64,000 nt of DNA from NCBI GenBank assembly GCA_951394405.1, contig OX596337.1:1116001-1180000 (forward strand). The letters are read 5' to 3'. Within the stretch, counting starts at the first letter, position 1; every line of letters starts with the position of its first letter. Below, one piece after another: positions 35,027 to 45,923 of this stretch. This DNA comes from Coprinellus micaceus (Eukaryota > Basidiomycota > Agaricomycetes > Agaricales > Psathyrellaceae). The notes below the pieces were generated by a model. The model was not told the origin of the DNA. It did no database searches and worked only from the letters and a program-made list of their open reading frames with translations. The translations under genes were made by a program, and so were the position numbers.

Positions 35027-36288
35027 ATGTTCAAGTTCAAGAAGAAAACATCGGCGTCAGATCAGGATAGCCAACCCCCAGCCGAAGTTGCAAGTCAAGT
35101 CGACGAGCCTACTTCACAGCAGTACACCGACGCCTCAAACGCATCGATCCATTCAGCCGAATCATCCAAGTCGAAGTTCTCGTTAATATCCAAGAAGAAG
35201 AAGAATATGTCCGTCACCGCCGCGTCTGCCTCGCCCATGCCTGAGGGCGTTACCGACCCTAACTACGCTCCCCCACCGGGTTACTTGGGTAACCTTACGG
35301 TTCCGCAGCTTCACTGCTTGGAGAAGCTCAAGAAGGAGCTGAAGGAGGAGGGGATCTTCGACGAGAAGAGGCACGATGACGCCACGCTCTTGAGGTGTGC
35401 TTTTGGACCCTGAATGTGAAGTCGCACCTTCCCCGCTTACATATGCTCCAAAGGTTCTGCCGCGCTAGGAAGTTTGACTACCCCGCCGTCAAGGCTATGT
35501 TCCTCGCCGCTGAGCAGTGGAGGAAAGAGTTCGGCGTCGATGACATTATCCAGTGAGTTTTCTGTCCAATTGCGCCCAAGTCCCGCGTGTTCTAATTCGC
35601 TTCAGGAACTTTGACTTCAAGGAGAAGGCCGAAGTCGACAAGTACTACCCCCAGTTCTACCACAAGACTGACAAGGTCAGATTCCACGGACTCCCTCTCA
35701 GCGCGATCTAATTACGGCCTACAGGATGGTCGCCCAGTGTACTTCGAGCAGCTCGGCAAGCTCGACATCAAAGCCCTCTATTCCGTGACCACCCCCGAGC
35801 GTCAACTCCAGCGGCTCGTGTCCGAGTACGAGAAGTCGCTCTCCACTCGCACGCCTGTATGCTCTCGCATTGTCGGCCACCCCGTCGAGACCTTCTGCAC
35901 CATCCTCGACCTCGGGGGTGTCTCGCTCAGCAACTTCTACCGCGTCAAGGACTACGTTTTCGCCGCATCTGGTGTCGGCCAGGACCGATACCCCGAAACT
36001 ATGGGCAAGTTCTACATCATCAACGCGCCGTGGGCGTTCACCGCCGTCTGGAGTGTTGTGAAAGGCTGGCTGGATCCCGTCACGGTGCAGAAGATCCAGA
36101 TTTTGGGAGGGTCGTATCAGAACGATTTGCTCAAGCAGATTGAGCCTCAGAACCTGCCCAAGCAGTTTGGTGGACAGTGCGAGTGCGCTGGTGGATGCTC
36201 GATGTCCGACGCAGGCCCCTGGAACGAGGCTAGCGCAACTGCAACCGCGGCTGCCCCTGTCCCTGCCCCCACTCCTGCTGCCACTTAA
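35027..36288 (+). CDS. Sec14-family phosphatidylinositol transfer protein
   Basis: The start is MFKFKKKTSASDQDSQPP. A lysine/serine-rich leader of about 65 residues (KFSLISKKKKN) is longer than in yeast Sec14 and may bind membrane. Then come the CRAL-TRIO-N helices (LEKLKKELKEEGIFDEKRHD/LLRFCRARKFDYPAVKAMFL) and the CRAL-TRIO lipid-binding core (DGRPVYFEQLGKLD, FCTILDLGGVSLSNFYRVK, PETMGKFYIINAPWAFTAVW, VQKIQILGGSY, LPKQFGGQCEC). The tail is Ala/Pro-rich. The fold exchanges PI and PC between membranes to support Golgi traffic and phosphoinositide synthesis. It has three introns with canonical borders. Confidence 0.95.
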
Positions 36289-36588
36289 GCAGCTTTAGAT
36301 ACCTGTTTTTCGTGTACGCTCAACCGTATTCTTCATTCCCTGCGCTTTCAATTACATTGAGTATCTAGAACTCAGATCAATTGTACTGAATGAGTGTGAG
36401 CTGATGTCATTGACATTTGATTCTCTCCGCCATCATGCCTGCGCAGGACACGCCTTTGCACTCTACACCTCTCTCGATACCACTCCGTAGACCCGTTCTA
36501 TACAGGTAGAGGCCAACATCTGGTGCTACTGAGGGGAGCAACATAGACATCCAGACCACAGCCCCTAGATTAGCAGTGCTCCTTCACC

Positions 36589-37765
36589 ATGAGTTCCTTA
36601 GCAGAAGCACTCGCTCTCGAATCCCTACCTACCGCTTTCGACCCCGCGACATGCGTACGTCGAGGTCTCTGCCCTGTGACGAAGATTCGGCCACAAGGCT
36701 CCGAGGCGCTCGAAAGCCACTCCTTGTACTACGAGCAGCATGGCAAAGGCACCAAGTACAAGGTCGTCTTCATCATGGGCCTGAACTCGAGCTCCTTTGC
36801 TTGGGGCCCACAAGTGGAGTACTTTGGAAGGGACGGGTTCGAAGGCAAGGGGTGGGTGGAAGGCGAGAACAAGAGCGGGGCCGGGGCGAGTATTTTGGTG
36901 TTTGATAATAGGGGAGTGGGGAATTCGGATTATCCGAGGGGGCCGTATACGACGTCAGGAATGGCGGAGGACCTCGTTTGCCTGCTTGATGAGGTTGGGT
37001 GGACGGGGAAGAGGGAGCTGCACATCGTTGGAATAAGCTTGGGTGGAATGATAGCACAAGGTGTGTGTATTGCTCGTTCGCTTCGGAAGCGCCCAGCTCA
37101 CTGGATGATGTAGAGCTCGCGTATCGGGTCCCAGAACGCATTGCGTCCCTTGTTCTTGCCGTGACGACCCCAGGAGGGCGTCCCTGGAATAACCTCCCCC
37201 CAGTAAGTACGCCATGCCTACTCTGGAGAGCATCACGTCTAACGAGCACGTATTCCTCCAGTTATTTGGGGTCACTTCCCTTGCACGCCTCATGTTCACC
37301 ACCGACCCCGACACCAAAGTCCGTCACGTCCTCAATATGCTCTACCCTGTCGCCTGGCTCGACTCCAAAGCCGAGGGCGATCCCCAAGGCCGTACGAACC
37401 GCAGCATCCAAAGCGAAGTCTACCTCCGACGCGTCGCTATCACCAAACCCCAGCTTTTCCTCGGACACATCTCACAAATGGCTTCTGGACTTACCCACCA
37501 CGTCTCCGCGGAGCGTTTGAGCAAGATCTCTGCATCTATCCCCAAGGTTACTATTGTAACGGGCGACGATGATCATTTGGTCAAACCGGCGAACTCGAGG
37601 AGACTCAAAGACGCGATGCCTGAGGCGGAGCTGGAGGAGTGGGAGGGGACGGGGCATGGGCTTCATCATCAGTATACGAAGAGGTTTAACAGACTTTTGG
37701 AGAGGACGTGGGATGAGGGTAAGAAGAAGCTGGAGGAGGAGCCAGAGAAGTGGGGGCTTGCTTGA
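36589..37765 (+). CDS. Alpha/beta-hydrolase fold protein
   Basis: Three exons give about 350 aa, with introns after GGMIAQ and after RPWNNLPP. The fold is shown by VVFIMGLNSSSFAWGPQ, LVFDNRGVGNSDYPRGPYT, the nucleophile elbow GISLGG (Ser), a likely acid in VTIVTGDDDHLVKP and the catalytic His in GTGHGLHHQ, so the triad is complete. The substrate cannot be assigned. Fungal neighbours of this class are mostly annotated as esterase/epoxide-hydrolase-like. It is tandem with the Sec14 gene, 300 bp apart. Confidence 0.88.
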
Positions 37766-38059
37766 ATGTAGGGACGTGGAATACGTGCACACAGCTCCGA
37801 GGCCCTTTCAACAGCGTGCTGGCGCGCTGTAACTGATCAAATACCACTGGATGTTCCAATCCTCTTCGTGGCAATTACCAATGACGAGGCATACTTTCGT
37901 CGTTTTCGAGCGGCCACTTGGGCTTCAGATAGTAGCATGGGGAACTCGGTGGGTCATAGGCATATTATAGTGAACATACGCTAACATATCGTAACTGAAC
38001 GGTCATAATCTTACATAGTCAACACATAAGTAAACGGGGAGGCTGCGCAAAGGCGTCTA
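37766..38059. other. Convergent 3' region, hydrolase / HMG-box gene 1
   Basis: AT-richer stretch holding both 3' ends; nothing else seen. Confidence 0.35.
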
Positions 38060-39370
38060 TCAGTTGCTCTCAGACCCAGAGAGCCAATCGCTGTTCTCCC
38101 ACTCCCCATGCACATCCGGTCCAGACCAATCAGAGCATGAGCCGACGTCTGAGCCAGAATAACCGGTGTCTGCAGACCAAGACCTGGTCAAAGGAGCTGG
38201 CCCAACGCGACCGTGGCCAGTACCATTGCGGTTCATCGAGGCCATGTTGCACGAGGTCGAGGGGCCGGCGTTCAAGTCGAAATGTTCTGGTATCTGATAC
38301 GAGAATCGACTGGTTACCCTGTAGTCGTTGGCGACCGTACCCTGGTTGACAGGTCCCAGCCCGTAGTTCATCGGCATAGAGGGGATATACTGCGCCATCG
38401 CGTATACACCGTGGAGGTTGGAGGAGTCGAGGCGGGGCTGGCGAACGTCGAAGTCCTGCTCCGACTGGAGGCTTGGGGTGCGCGACAGACCTACAGGACC
38501 TCTGAAGCTGCGAGATGACGCCGAACTGCCTGGGGCGTCGTAGGAGAAGCATGTCGGCATTGTATATTGTCGACCGAGAGGGTTGCGGTTCGGCCGAGCT
38601 CGTGGGGCGAGGACTGGAGCTTGGCCCTCGTATCTCTGTCGAGAAAGTGATTGAATCTGAGCAAGAGGGCGCGAGGATAGGTGCCTTCGGTATACCTCGC
38701 TCATGTGGCTCAACGCTTCAGGGGTGGGTTGAGTACTGCGCAGTGAGACCGTGGTTGGAGTCCTGATAGAGGGAGCGTCGTCCTCGTTGAGGTCCTCCGT
38801 CTTCAGGCCCCTGACCGCTGCAACGGAAGGGGGTGCAGTCTCCTTGGAGCGCTCCTTCCCCGACCTAATACGGACCACTTGAGGTTTCTTCACGTTCTTG
38901 GCAAGGCCTGACTTCCGGGCCTCGATGTGGAGCCTCTTTCGTCGTTCAGCCTCCTCCCTGTAGGGCGCTTGCTGGGTTTCCGAGAGACCGTGCCAGGCCA
39001 ACGACAACAGCTTACTCGAAAGCATCACAGGGATCTGCCCTTTCTCCGACTTCGCTGCCTTATCGTTGGGGTCACTAATAGCGTACGTATACATCCTGTT
39101 GAGCTTCTCCATGAGAGGGCGTCTATTCGACCCCGTGAAAATGAAGAACTTGTTGGGGGGTCGCTTGCTGAGCTCCTCGGCGGAGAGGCTTTTGCCGGAG
39201 ATGGGGGGACGGAGGGCGAAGGTGATAGGTGAGAAGCAATCATCTTCCGGGATGAAGGTCGCGACGAGCCGGGAGGGGTTGGCGATGTCCTTCTCGAATT
39301 CGACTTCGTTGTATTCTGGAAAGGCGAGTGATGCGTCCGAGGGATCGGTGGAGTTGTTTTCGATGGGCAT
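38060..39370 (-). CDS. HMG-box protein 1 (box with internal insertion)
   Basis: A single exon of 436 aa. The HMG box lies at about residues 68-150: KRPPNKFFIFTGSNRRPLME starts it, and LLSLAWHGLSETQQAPYREEAERRKRLHIE ends it. Between helix 1 and helix 2 about 20 extra residues (YAISDPNDKAAKSEKGQIPV) separate the halves, so this is a divergent MATA_HMG/SOX-like box. The remaining C-terminal region is disordered and Ser/Gly/Pro-rich, with no other domain. It is probably a sequence-specific nuclear regulator. TATAAAA lies at 39489-39495 on the minus strand, about 120 bp upstream. HMG-box genes 2 and 3 follow within 21 kb. Confidence 0.85.
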   Translation of the reverse strand: MPIENNSTDPSDASLAFPEYNEVEFEKDIANPSRLVATFIPEDDCFSPITFALRPPISGKSLSAEELSKRPPNKFFIFTGSNRRPLMEKLNRMYTYAISDPNDKAAKSEKGQIPVMLSSKLLSLAWHGLSETQQAPYREEAERRKRLHIEARKSGLAKNVKKPQVVRIRSGKERSKETAPPSVAAVRGLKTEDLNEDDAPSIRTPTTVSLRSTQPTPEALSHMSEVYRRHLSSRPLAQIQSLSRQRYEGQAPVLAPRARPNRNPLGRQYTMPTCFSYDAPGSSASSRSFRGPVGLSRTPSLQSEQDFDVRQPRLDSSNLHGVYAMAQYIPSMPMNYGLGPVNQGTVANDYRVTSRFSYQIPEHFDLNAGPSTSCNMASMNRNGTGHGRVGPAPLTRSWSADTGYSGSDVGSCSDWSGPDVHGEWENSDWLSGSESN

Positions 39371-40140
39371 AACGAAGCGAGGAGCTTTTGGGATGGGTGC
39401 AATATGGGTAATGGTAGTGTGTTCGCACTGGCTGTGGCAGAGGATGGGAATGGTGGTGATGGTGTTCTAGGAGAGACGAAGGTGCCCATTTTATACCGTT
39501 TGCGAAGCGCGTACACGTGAGGGAGACACGACACGACGCATTGTTCATTGAGCACCGCTTGGGACATGTCTCCGTGCTCCCGATTCAACAAACACTCACC
39601 GCCCAATGGCGGATCTCGGGAACGAACAAAGCGCTGTGGAGGTGCAACAGTTGTACGACAACCACACGCACAATGGTTCTCGCCAGACACCATTTTCGCG
39701 AGCCACAACCAAATGTCAAGGCGCATCAGAGTGCGTGGCTTTCCCGTTGTCCGGGCTTGGATCTTCCGGCGCTTGTTGCTTGAGCGCTTAGATCGGAAAA
39801 TCACGTGGGGGATCTCGTAGCGCCCGTCGCCCGGCAAGCCGGTCAATGCCACACAATCGTCGGTTAAAGCACTGAGCCACGGGTGAATGGCAGGAACAAA
39901 GCGCCAGCAAGGGGCTTATTATTTCGCGTCGCTTTGCTCCTGCGGAAGAATGCACCGATAAGCCGCAGCTGCAGCATGCCACAGGGCTATACAATGGAGA
40001 GGGGCACTACGCGAGATCGATCCGAATCGGTTTGGACATAGGGGTGCGGGCACTGGGGGCCATGCTGATCTACGACAGAAGCGAGTGTAGCGTATTATTA
40101 ACAGCTAGTTTACAGTATTAACAGAGGTCCAAAAGCACCG
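39371..40140. promoter_or_regulatory. Promoter region of HMG-box gene 1
   Basis: Contains TATAAAA (39489-39495, minus) and, further upstream, GCGCTTA (39784-39790) with ATCACGTGGGG (39800-39810). This combination also occurs in the promoter of HMG-box gene 2. No gene is supported here. Confidence 0.5.
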
Positions 40141-40869
40141 TCAGGCCTTTACTGGACTCGGAGGCGGACCCATAACTTCCCACCTCTCATCCCCAAAGAA
40201 CAGCACCATGAAATGCAACAATCCCACCTCAAGGTTCAACATCTCCATATAGCTACTCTCCCTGAACCTCATCCAGCGGGGTCTTTCAAGGAACATAAGG
40301 ACGTCGATCCCCTTGGAATTCGCTTCCGCCACGATCAACAACCGTTCAATGGCTACTCCACGTCCGTCCTTGGTGTAAGCGACAAACTCTACCCCTTCTC
40401 GCCCGTCGTGTGACTCGGTATCCTGGATTTTGAGATGCCAGCCCCCCGTCTCCTCTCTCCACCCCATGACGTCGTCCGGGAGGACGTTCCACGGCGGAGC
40501 CATCCACAGCTGAACCTCCTGCAACAAATAATCGAACATATCCTCGCACCGGACTTCATACTCCTTCCCGTACTCCCTTCTCTGTCTCTCGTCTTTTGGC
40601 ACCAAGTCCAGAATAATCTCGCCCCTGGCGTCTCTGCTAGTCGCGTTTCTGTTCACCCACTTCCCGCGAAAAGATGTCCCGTTGGTGCTGAAGAAGGTCC
40701 ATTTTTCCGGGACGCAGTCTTGCGGGAGACGCTCATCCTCCTCGTCCTCATCATCGTACGGATTTGTAGGGTAGTAGTAGTCTTCGTTCCAGGACTCTGT
40801 CTCGAGGAGGGATTTCAGCCTGATCAGAGCCTCCAAGTCGTCGTCTCTCATCTGTGTGTTATGAGGCAT
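40141..40869 (-). CDS. Uncharacterised protein, paralog A of a tandem pair
   Basis: A single exon of 242 aa. After an acidic stretch (YYYPTNPYDDEDEEDERLPQ) comes EKWTFFSTNGTSFRGKWVNR, then VEFVAYTKDGRG, AIERLLIVAEANSKGIDVLM and a C-terminal helix LNLEVGLLHFMVLFFGDERW. No known domain is recognised. The neighbour at 41327-42193 has the same order of motifs with low identity. TATA-like TATATAAA lies at about 40983-40990 on the minus strand, roughly 115 bp upstream. It is likely a small beta-rich lineage-specific protein. Confidence 0.75.
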   Translation of the reverse strand: MPHNTQMRDDDLEALIRLKSLLETESWNEDYYYPTNPYDDEDEEDERLPQDCVPEKWTFFSTNGTSFRGKWVNRNATSRDARGEIILDLVPKDERQRREYGKEYEVRCEDMFDYLLQEVQLWMAPPWNVLPDDVMGWREETGGWHLKIQDTESHDGREGVEFVAYTKDGRGVAIERLLIVAEANSKGIDVLMFLERPRWMRFRESSYMEMLNLEVGLLHFMVLFFGDERWEVMGPPPSPVKA

Positions 40870-41326
40870 TGTTTTTTGGTGCGGCGGACGTGCGCGACTC
40901 GAGGGGTCGAAGCGTGGTCGGTATTGGAAGGGTGGGATGGACGGATCGTGGAGTTGTCGCGAAATTTCGTTATTATGTGGGTTTTATATACGCTGGCCTT
41001 GGAGGCGGGGCATGGCTTTGATATGAGAGGTGGTTGCGGGCTGGCTTTGTTCGTGACAAGCCTGGGGACTGGGGCGTACACAACGGGATTGTTAGAGGGC
41101 GAACATAGAATGCACTGGCGTTGCTTTGACGGGTTATTTTCCTGATTTGACTGTGAGGATGAATGGAACCTGCTCACGGTTACCGAAACCGCGGCACGAG
41201 TGTTAGAGGGTATGTGAAGCAACCAGTTCGATTCGCAAGTATGTAGGGGGGAGCAGGGTACGCGATCAGTAGTTACACACGAGACTGTTGACAGAGAAAG
41301 CGCGCGTCGCACGGGGAAACCACCCC
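40870..41326. other. Spacer between the two paralogs
   Basis: Promoter of paralog A with the TATATAAA near 40985 and the 3' region of paralog B. No other feature. Confidence 0.4.
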
Positions 41327-42193
41327 TCACTCTTCGTCCGAAAAGTCGTCATCGTCGTCACTCGAACCCATCTCTTCCTCAAACTGCTGCATGAGCAGTT
41401 CCTGGGCCTTGGGAGGCAGCGGTGGGGGAGGCATCGGCTCGAACCTCATCCGCGCAAAGTACAGCATCACCAGATTCACAAGGCCCATCTCCATGTCCAT
41501 GAGCGTTGGCGGAACCTCAGACGATCGCGAAGGTCTAGGGGGATCGTAGAATAGCAACAAAGAGGGCCGGTCGTAGAATAGCAAGACCTCCATTCCTCTG
41601 AGCGTTGCCTGCACGAGCACGAGGGGCTTGTGGATGGGGCCGCCAGTGCCCGAGGACGTGCAGGCAATGAGGGTGAAAGCGCACCCTTCGCCGACGACGA
41701 TCAGGCGCCAGTCTCCTGAGGACGCAGTTGGGCGGGGCATTTTCTTGAAAGAAGTCTTGCGCTCTAACCATTCAATGATAGCCTCCCTCCTCGCTTTCGT
41801 ATCCCCACCCAAGGCAGTAACATACCGGGCCCCGAAAAACTCGATGACCGTTTCATCGCGTGCAGGCTTTGAAACGCTTGCACGCAGCCGATAGAGAATG
41901 TCGGTTCCTCCGGGTTTGTTGGGGGAGTACGTGTGCCGGTTCCACGTCCCTTCGAATATGGAGCCGTCGTGGCTGGTGAAGATCCACCGCTCCGAGGAAC
42001 GAGGACGGAGATGGGTGGGGGGAACGTTCGAGGCGTAGAAACAGTCCGGGGACCAAGGCGCGTGTAAGAGGAGGTTGAGGAGGTTGTGTGTCGGAGCGGA
42101 GTCGGGGTGTGGCAGTGGAGCATCATCGGGTGGAAGAGCGGGATTCGGAGGAGAGGTGTGGCAGTGGGAGGGGGTCCGAGGCACGGTGGTCAT
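41327..42193 (-). CDS. Uncharacterised protein, paralog B of a tandem pair
   Basis: A single exon of 288 aa. The N-terminus is proline/histidine-rich. The conserved block SERWIFTSHDGSIFEGTWNRH aligns with paralog A. GDWRLIVVGEGCAFTLIACT, KPLVLVQATLRGMEVLLFYD and LMDMEMGLVNLVMLYFARMR follow in the same order. The tail is acidic (SSDDDDDFSDEE). The pair looks like an old tandem duplication. Function is unknown and no catalytic motif is visible. Confidence 0.75.
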   Translation of the reverse strand: MTTVPRTPSHCHTSPPNPALPPDDAPLPHPDSAPTHNLLNLLLHAPWSPDCFYASNVPPTHLRPRSSERWIFTSHDGSIFEGTWNRHTYSPNKPGGTDILYRLRASVSKPARDETVIEFFGARYVTALGGDTKARREAIIEWLERKTSFKKMPRPTASSGDWRLIVVGEGCAFTLIACTSSGTGGPIHKPLVLVQATLRGMEVLLFYDRPSLLLFYDPPRPSRSSEVPPTLMDMEMGLVNLVMLYFARMRFEPMPPPPLPPKAQELLMQQFEEEMGSSDDDDDFSDEE

Positions 42194-43341
42194 CGCGAGT
42201 GGGTTGGGTGGGTGAGGGTGGTCTTAGGGAGGAAAATGTGGTCTGCTCGGGACCCCGCTGGTTTAAAATGGCTCGAGAGGCATTGTAGGCCCGCGTTGCT
42301 TTGAGCGCCACACGGAGGTACGGGCGCTTACATCTCTTTGTGCGCATTAGGGGGTCAAAGCCATCCTTGAGACGACAATGGGAGGGGCCGTGGAGTGACA
42401 AAGAGGTTGTAATGGGCTGGGATTAGTCAGTGCAAAGAATAGGACGGGTTTCTCGGTCCCCTGGCGTTGTATTCACTCCTCGTCGAGGCCAATATGAGAG
42501 GACGGACGATGCTTAAAGCTAATCAAACCGGGACTAGTCATTTCATCCTGTCAAATGCAATTCATGAATCACTACATGTGCGTCTTCGAACTAAATTAAG
42601 CCTTGTGCGTACCGTATACAAATCTTGAGAGACCGTGGATCGACATGGGTCCTCGTCCCAGCAGCGCCGTCGAACGTGCGTGCTTTCCATCCTTGGCATG
42701 GACACAACGTAAACATAGTGCACGGGCAGGGACATGCCGCCGCCGCCGCTCCACGATGGATTCGAGGTTTTACATAAATGAGGCAGTGGCAAGTGGCGAC
42801 GATGCTGTGGCGTAAACCGGCATTGGATTCCAGTAGCCTTCAGAAGAGCCTTACGCTAACCATAGGAAGTGTAGCACTGCTTCAATGAATACGTGCATCA
42901 TCGGGAATGAATAGGCTCGTCGGTGTGGTGAAAATGGAGAAGAATCGCATCCGAATGGAATGGGAATGCGGACCCAAGTACAGTGCATGACGAGATCTAC
43001 GCACGTTCCTTGCTTCCTCGCCTCAGAACCCCCCAACTTCGACAGCTGCGGGGGAATAAGCGCTGGTCTGAGTATTGAATAATAGCCTTTTGGGTGGAAA
43101 GTCGAGCGATGGATGTGGCGGTCGTCTGCGTCGTCGTGGTTCGCGGGCAAGACGCGATAGTCGACCCACGTGACGTCACCAACCGATATATTCCCACGGT
43201 GGACGACTTTGATTGTTTTCTTCGATTTGAGATTGGCAGACTCTCTCCTCAACGCCGACCACAGCGACCAAGACCCTTTGCACGACGACGACGACCCCAA
43301 TTCTATAGACGTCACTGGTTGACACATCCCACACGCCTACT
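42194..43341. promoter_or_regulatory. Divergent region, paralog B / PHO80-like cyclin
   Basis: Contains GGGCGCTTA at 42322-42330 and the E-box/CRE composite at 43167-43178. Open frames on the minus strand (43327-42851) look like chance. No RNA gene seen. Confidence 0.45.
43167..43178. promoter_or_regulatory. Overlapping E-box and CRE (CACGTGACGTCA)
   Basis: CACGTG (43167-43172) overlaps the perfect CRE TGACGTCA (43171-43178), about 165 bp before the cyclin ATG. CACGTG is the core bound by Pho4-type bHLH factors and TGACGTCA by CREB/ATF bZIPs. TATAT (about 43187) follows at a suitable distance. Confidence 0.5.
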
Positions 43342-45211
43342 ATGCTCGCAGTGGTCCACCCCACAACTCCCACTTCCACTTCTCCCACACCTCCGACAGC
43401 GACCACATCCGGTTCCACTTCCTCGTCCTCGTCGTCGGCCGCGATGATGCAGCGGAAAGCATCCGGCGCGACCTACCGGCCAGTGGCGAGCTCGAGGACT
43501 AGTAGCGGCTCCGGCTCCGTGCACTTCCAGCACCAGATCCCGCCGAGCCGGACGCCGAGCTACCATGTCCCATCGGCATCTTCGTCGGGGAGCATGCCCC
43601 CTAACATGGGCCCGGCGACGACAGCAATACCCTCACACCCCAGACGTACAGCGACACCTCCCCCACCGCCACCCCCCGACTCACACAGTGCCCCACCCAC
43701 TTCAGAACCGCCGGCCTTTGACATTTCATCCTACCCTCCCAACGACCTCCTCAAACTTCTTGCCTCGCTCCTTACCCAAATTGCTGCCACAAACGACAGT
43801 TTGTCGCCCTCATCCTCCTCCCCGCTTCACGCCATCCCATCGCCACAGGTTCATTCACCCATATGGTCGACTCTGACACAGGCCTCACGAACCGCCCTCA
43901 GCACCCCTGCCTCTACCCTTACGTTCCATGCCCGTAATATCCCCACCATATCCCTTGAATCCTACTTTCTTCGCATCCTCAAATACTGCCCTACCACGAA
44001 CCACGTTTTCTTGAGCCTGCTCGTTTACTTTGACCGGATGGCGAAACTGAGTTTGGAGAGCACGGGGAGGGCATTTGTCATCGACAGCTATAACGTGCAT
44101 AGGCTAGTTATAGCCGGAGTGACGGTGGCAAGCAAGTTTTTCAGCGATGTATTCTACACCAACTCTCGGTATGCGAAGGTGAGTCGCTATGCTTTGGCTT
44201 GAGTGATAAGCTGATGAAAACGTATCCAGGTTGGTGGCCTCCCATTACAGGAGCTCAACCAACTCGAGCTCCAATTTCTACTCCTGAATGACTTCAGACT
44301 GGTCATCCGAGGCGACGAGATGCAGCGATACGCCGAGCAGTTGATTCTGTTCTCAAAATCCAACGGTAGCGGGAAGGAGAAGGAAGTGCTGAGGGAGGGA
44401 GGGGAAGGTGCCGGTACGTATGTTCCCCCTTCCTCCTCCCCATGCGATCCCCGGAACCTCATCAGCTCTTCTGGCAGTCGGATCTCCGCATAAAGCGATC
44501 CCAATGCAACGAAGAGACAGTGCAAACGCCTACTCGTCGTTCCCCTCCGCCGCTTCGAGCCACCACACACGTTCAGGATCAGGGGGTCGGAGCGTTTCCG
44601 CGCCGTACCATCCCCCTCTGGCATCCTCAACTTCGTCCCTTCCCTCACGAAAACGCTCCACAACACCACCCGCCTCCGTCCCGGTAGCGGAGCGACGGAG
44701 ATCGGCAGAGCCACAGCCGACTTCCCGGAGGACACCTCCTATCCACGTCAACGCAAGGCAAAGAGTTGCCTCATACTCGGACGAGGAAGATGATGACTCT
44801 GACGACGACTACGATTCGGACGACGACAGTTCAAGGCGTCGGCGGGCGAATGATACAGAGACAGAGACAGAGACGGAAACCGATGCAGGGGAGACGACGG
44901 ATGGGGGTAGCGGAAGCACGACGAGCGATGAGCCGACAGTGAGACCGACGAACGTTGGGAGGAGGATGAGCATGAGTACGACGAGTGCGAGCTCGTCATT
45001 TGGGGATGAAGAGGATGAAGAGGATGATGAGAGGGCGCGGGGTATGGAGGTGGACGCGGCGGATGCGGTTGCGCGGGAGGTTATGATTGCGGATGGAGAG
45101 GGGGAGGGCACGCCAGAAGTACGGAGAGGACAGCATATAACGCCGAGAGGGGAGGGCCCGGAGTATCTCGAAGGGGATGTGAGGATGGGCAGCCCCCAAG
45201 TACGGAGGTGA
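43342..45211 (+). CDS. PHO80-like cyclin (Pcl6/7 type)
   Basis: Exons 43342-44178, 44230-44413 and 44466-45211 sum to 1767 nt (588 aa) and close in frame. A disordered Ser/Pro/Thr N-terminus of about 180 residues precedes the cyclin box: TFHARNIPTISLESYFLRIL, VFLSLLVYFDRMAKLS, FVIDSYNVHRLVIAGVTVAS, KFFSDVFYTNSRYAKVGGLP and LNQLELQFLLLNDFRLVI. This is the Pho80/Pcl cyclin fold (PF08613) that activates a Pho85-type CDK in phosphate, glycogen and stress control. The C-terminus is acidic, with repeated T-E pairs (TETETETETD) and DEEDEEDDE. Such long flanks are usual in basidiomycete members. Confidence 0.9.
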
Positions 45212-45923
45212 CACCGACCTTCAAGAAAACCTGGAGAAGAACACAAAAACAAAGTTGTAAAAAGATCCAACGAACCCAAACCACTAACCTAATACGTTTT
45301 GCGTTTTGTACAATGCTACTTTCAAGTCATCATGCATCATCGTACTGCATTTCTAATGCTCTCTGTTTCGTTTTCAGAGACGTTTTTTGTATTGCCACTG
45401 TCTTTCTTTTTTCCTGAGCCATCGGTGTTTTCGTGCAATGCATAGACACACACGCTTTCCATCCATCCATCCACATCAACCATTAGTTTTAGAGTACGCA
45501 CGTACATCTGTAGTTTTAGTCTCACTGCAATTGATAACTTATCTGCTTTACTGGCGATGGGAATTAGGAATGGTACGAGGAGGAGAAGATATCCCGTGAT
45601 GGCATCAAAGCAGGGGATCTCCTCTCACCACCTTCTCCAATCTCCACCTGGCAACTGGGAGCTTGAGATCCAGTAGGGCAGCGACCCACAACCGAAGGCG
45701 CTAGAGGTACCACAGAAGTAAGTGGCCCCACTGGTCTCAGTTGGTGCGATGGAATGTCTCTATGGTCTCGCCACACCGCGATGTTTCTCTCTCTCCGCTC
45801 ACTTGTGTCTATCTGGAGGTCCTCTTATAAACCGCCTGCCTTGTTTCATTCCTCTGCCACCTTAACCACCACCAATACAGTCCATCCAAAACTACTTTCC
45901 TTTTAAACATCAACAAGTCGACG
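45212..45923. other. Intergenic, cyclin to orphan
   Basis: 3' region of the cyclin gene (T-rich, 45290-45420) with a short CATC repeat near 45459-45474. The promoter of the next gene has TATAAA at 45826-45831. Confidence 0.45.

Noticed and set aside
39025..39852. 275-codon minus-strand frame overlapping HMG-box gene 1
   Set aside because: Antiparallel-frame shadow: the same strand in another phase encodes the HMG box clearly.
42851..43327. 158-codon minus-strand frame upstream of the cyclin
   Set aside because: Covers the cyclin promoter (E-box/CRE, TATA); the translation has no recognisable features.
45459..45474. Short CATC microsatellite
   Set aside because: Only about four units; too short to be a meaningful repeat feature.
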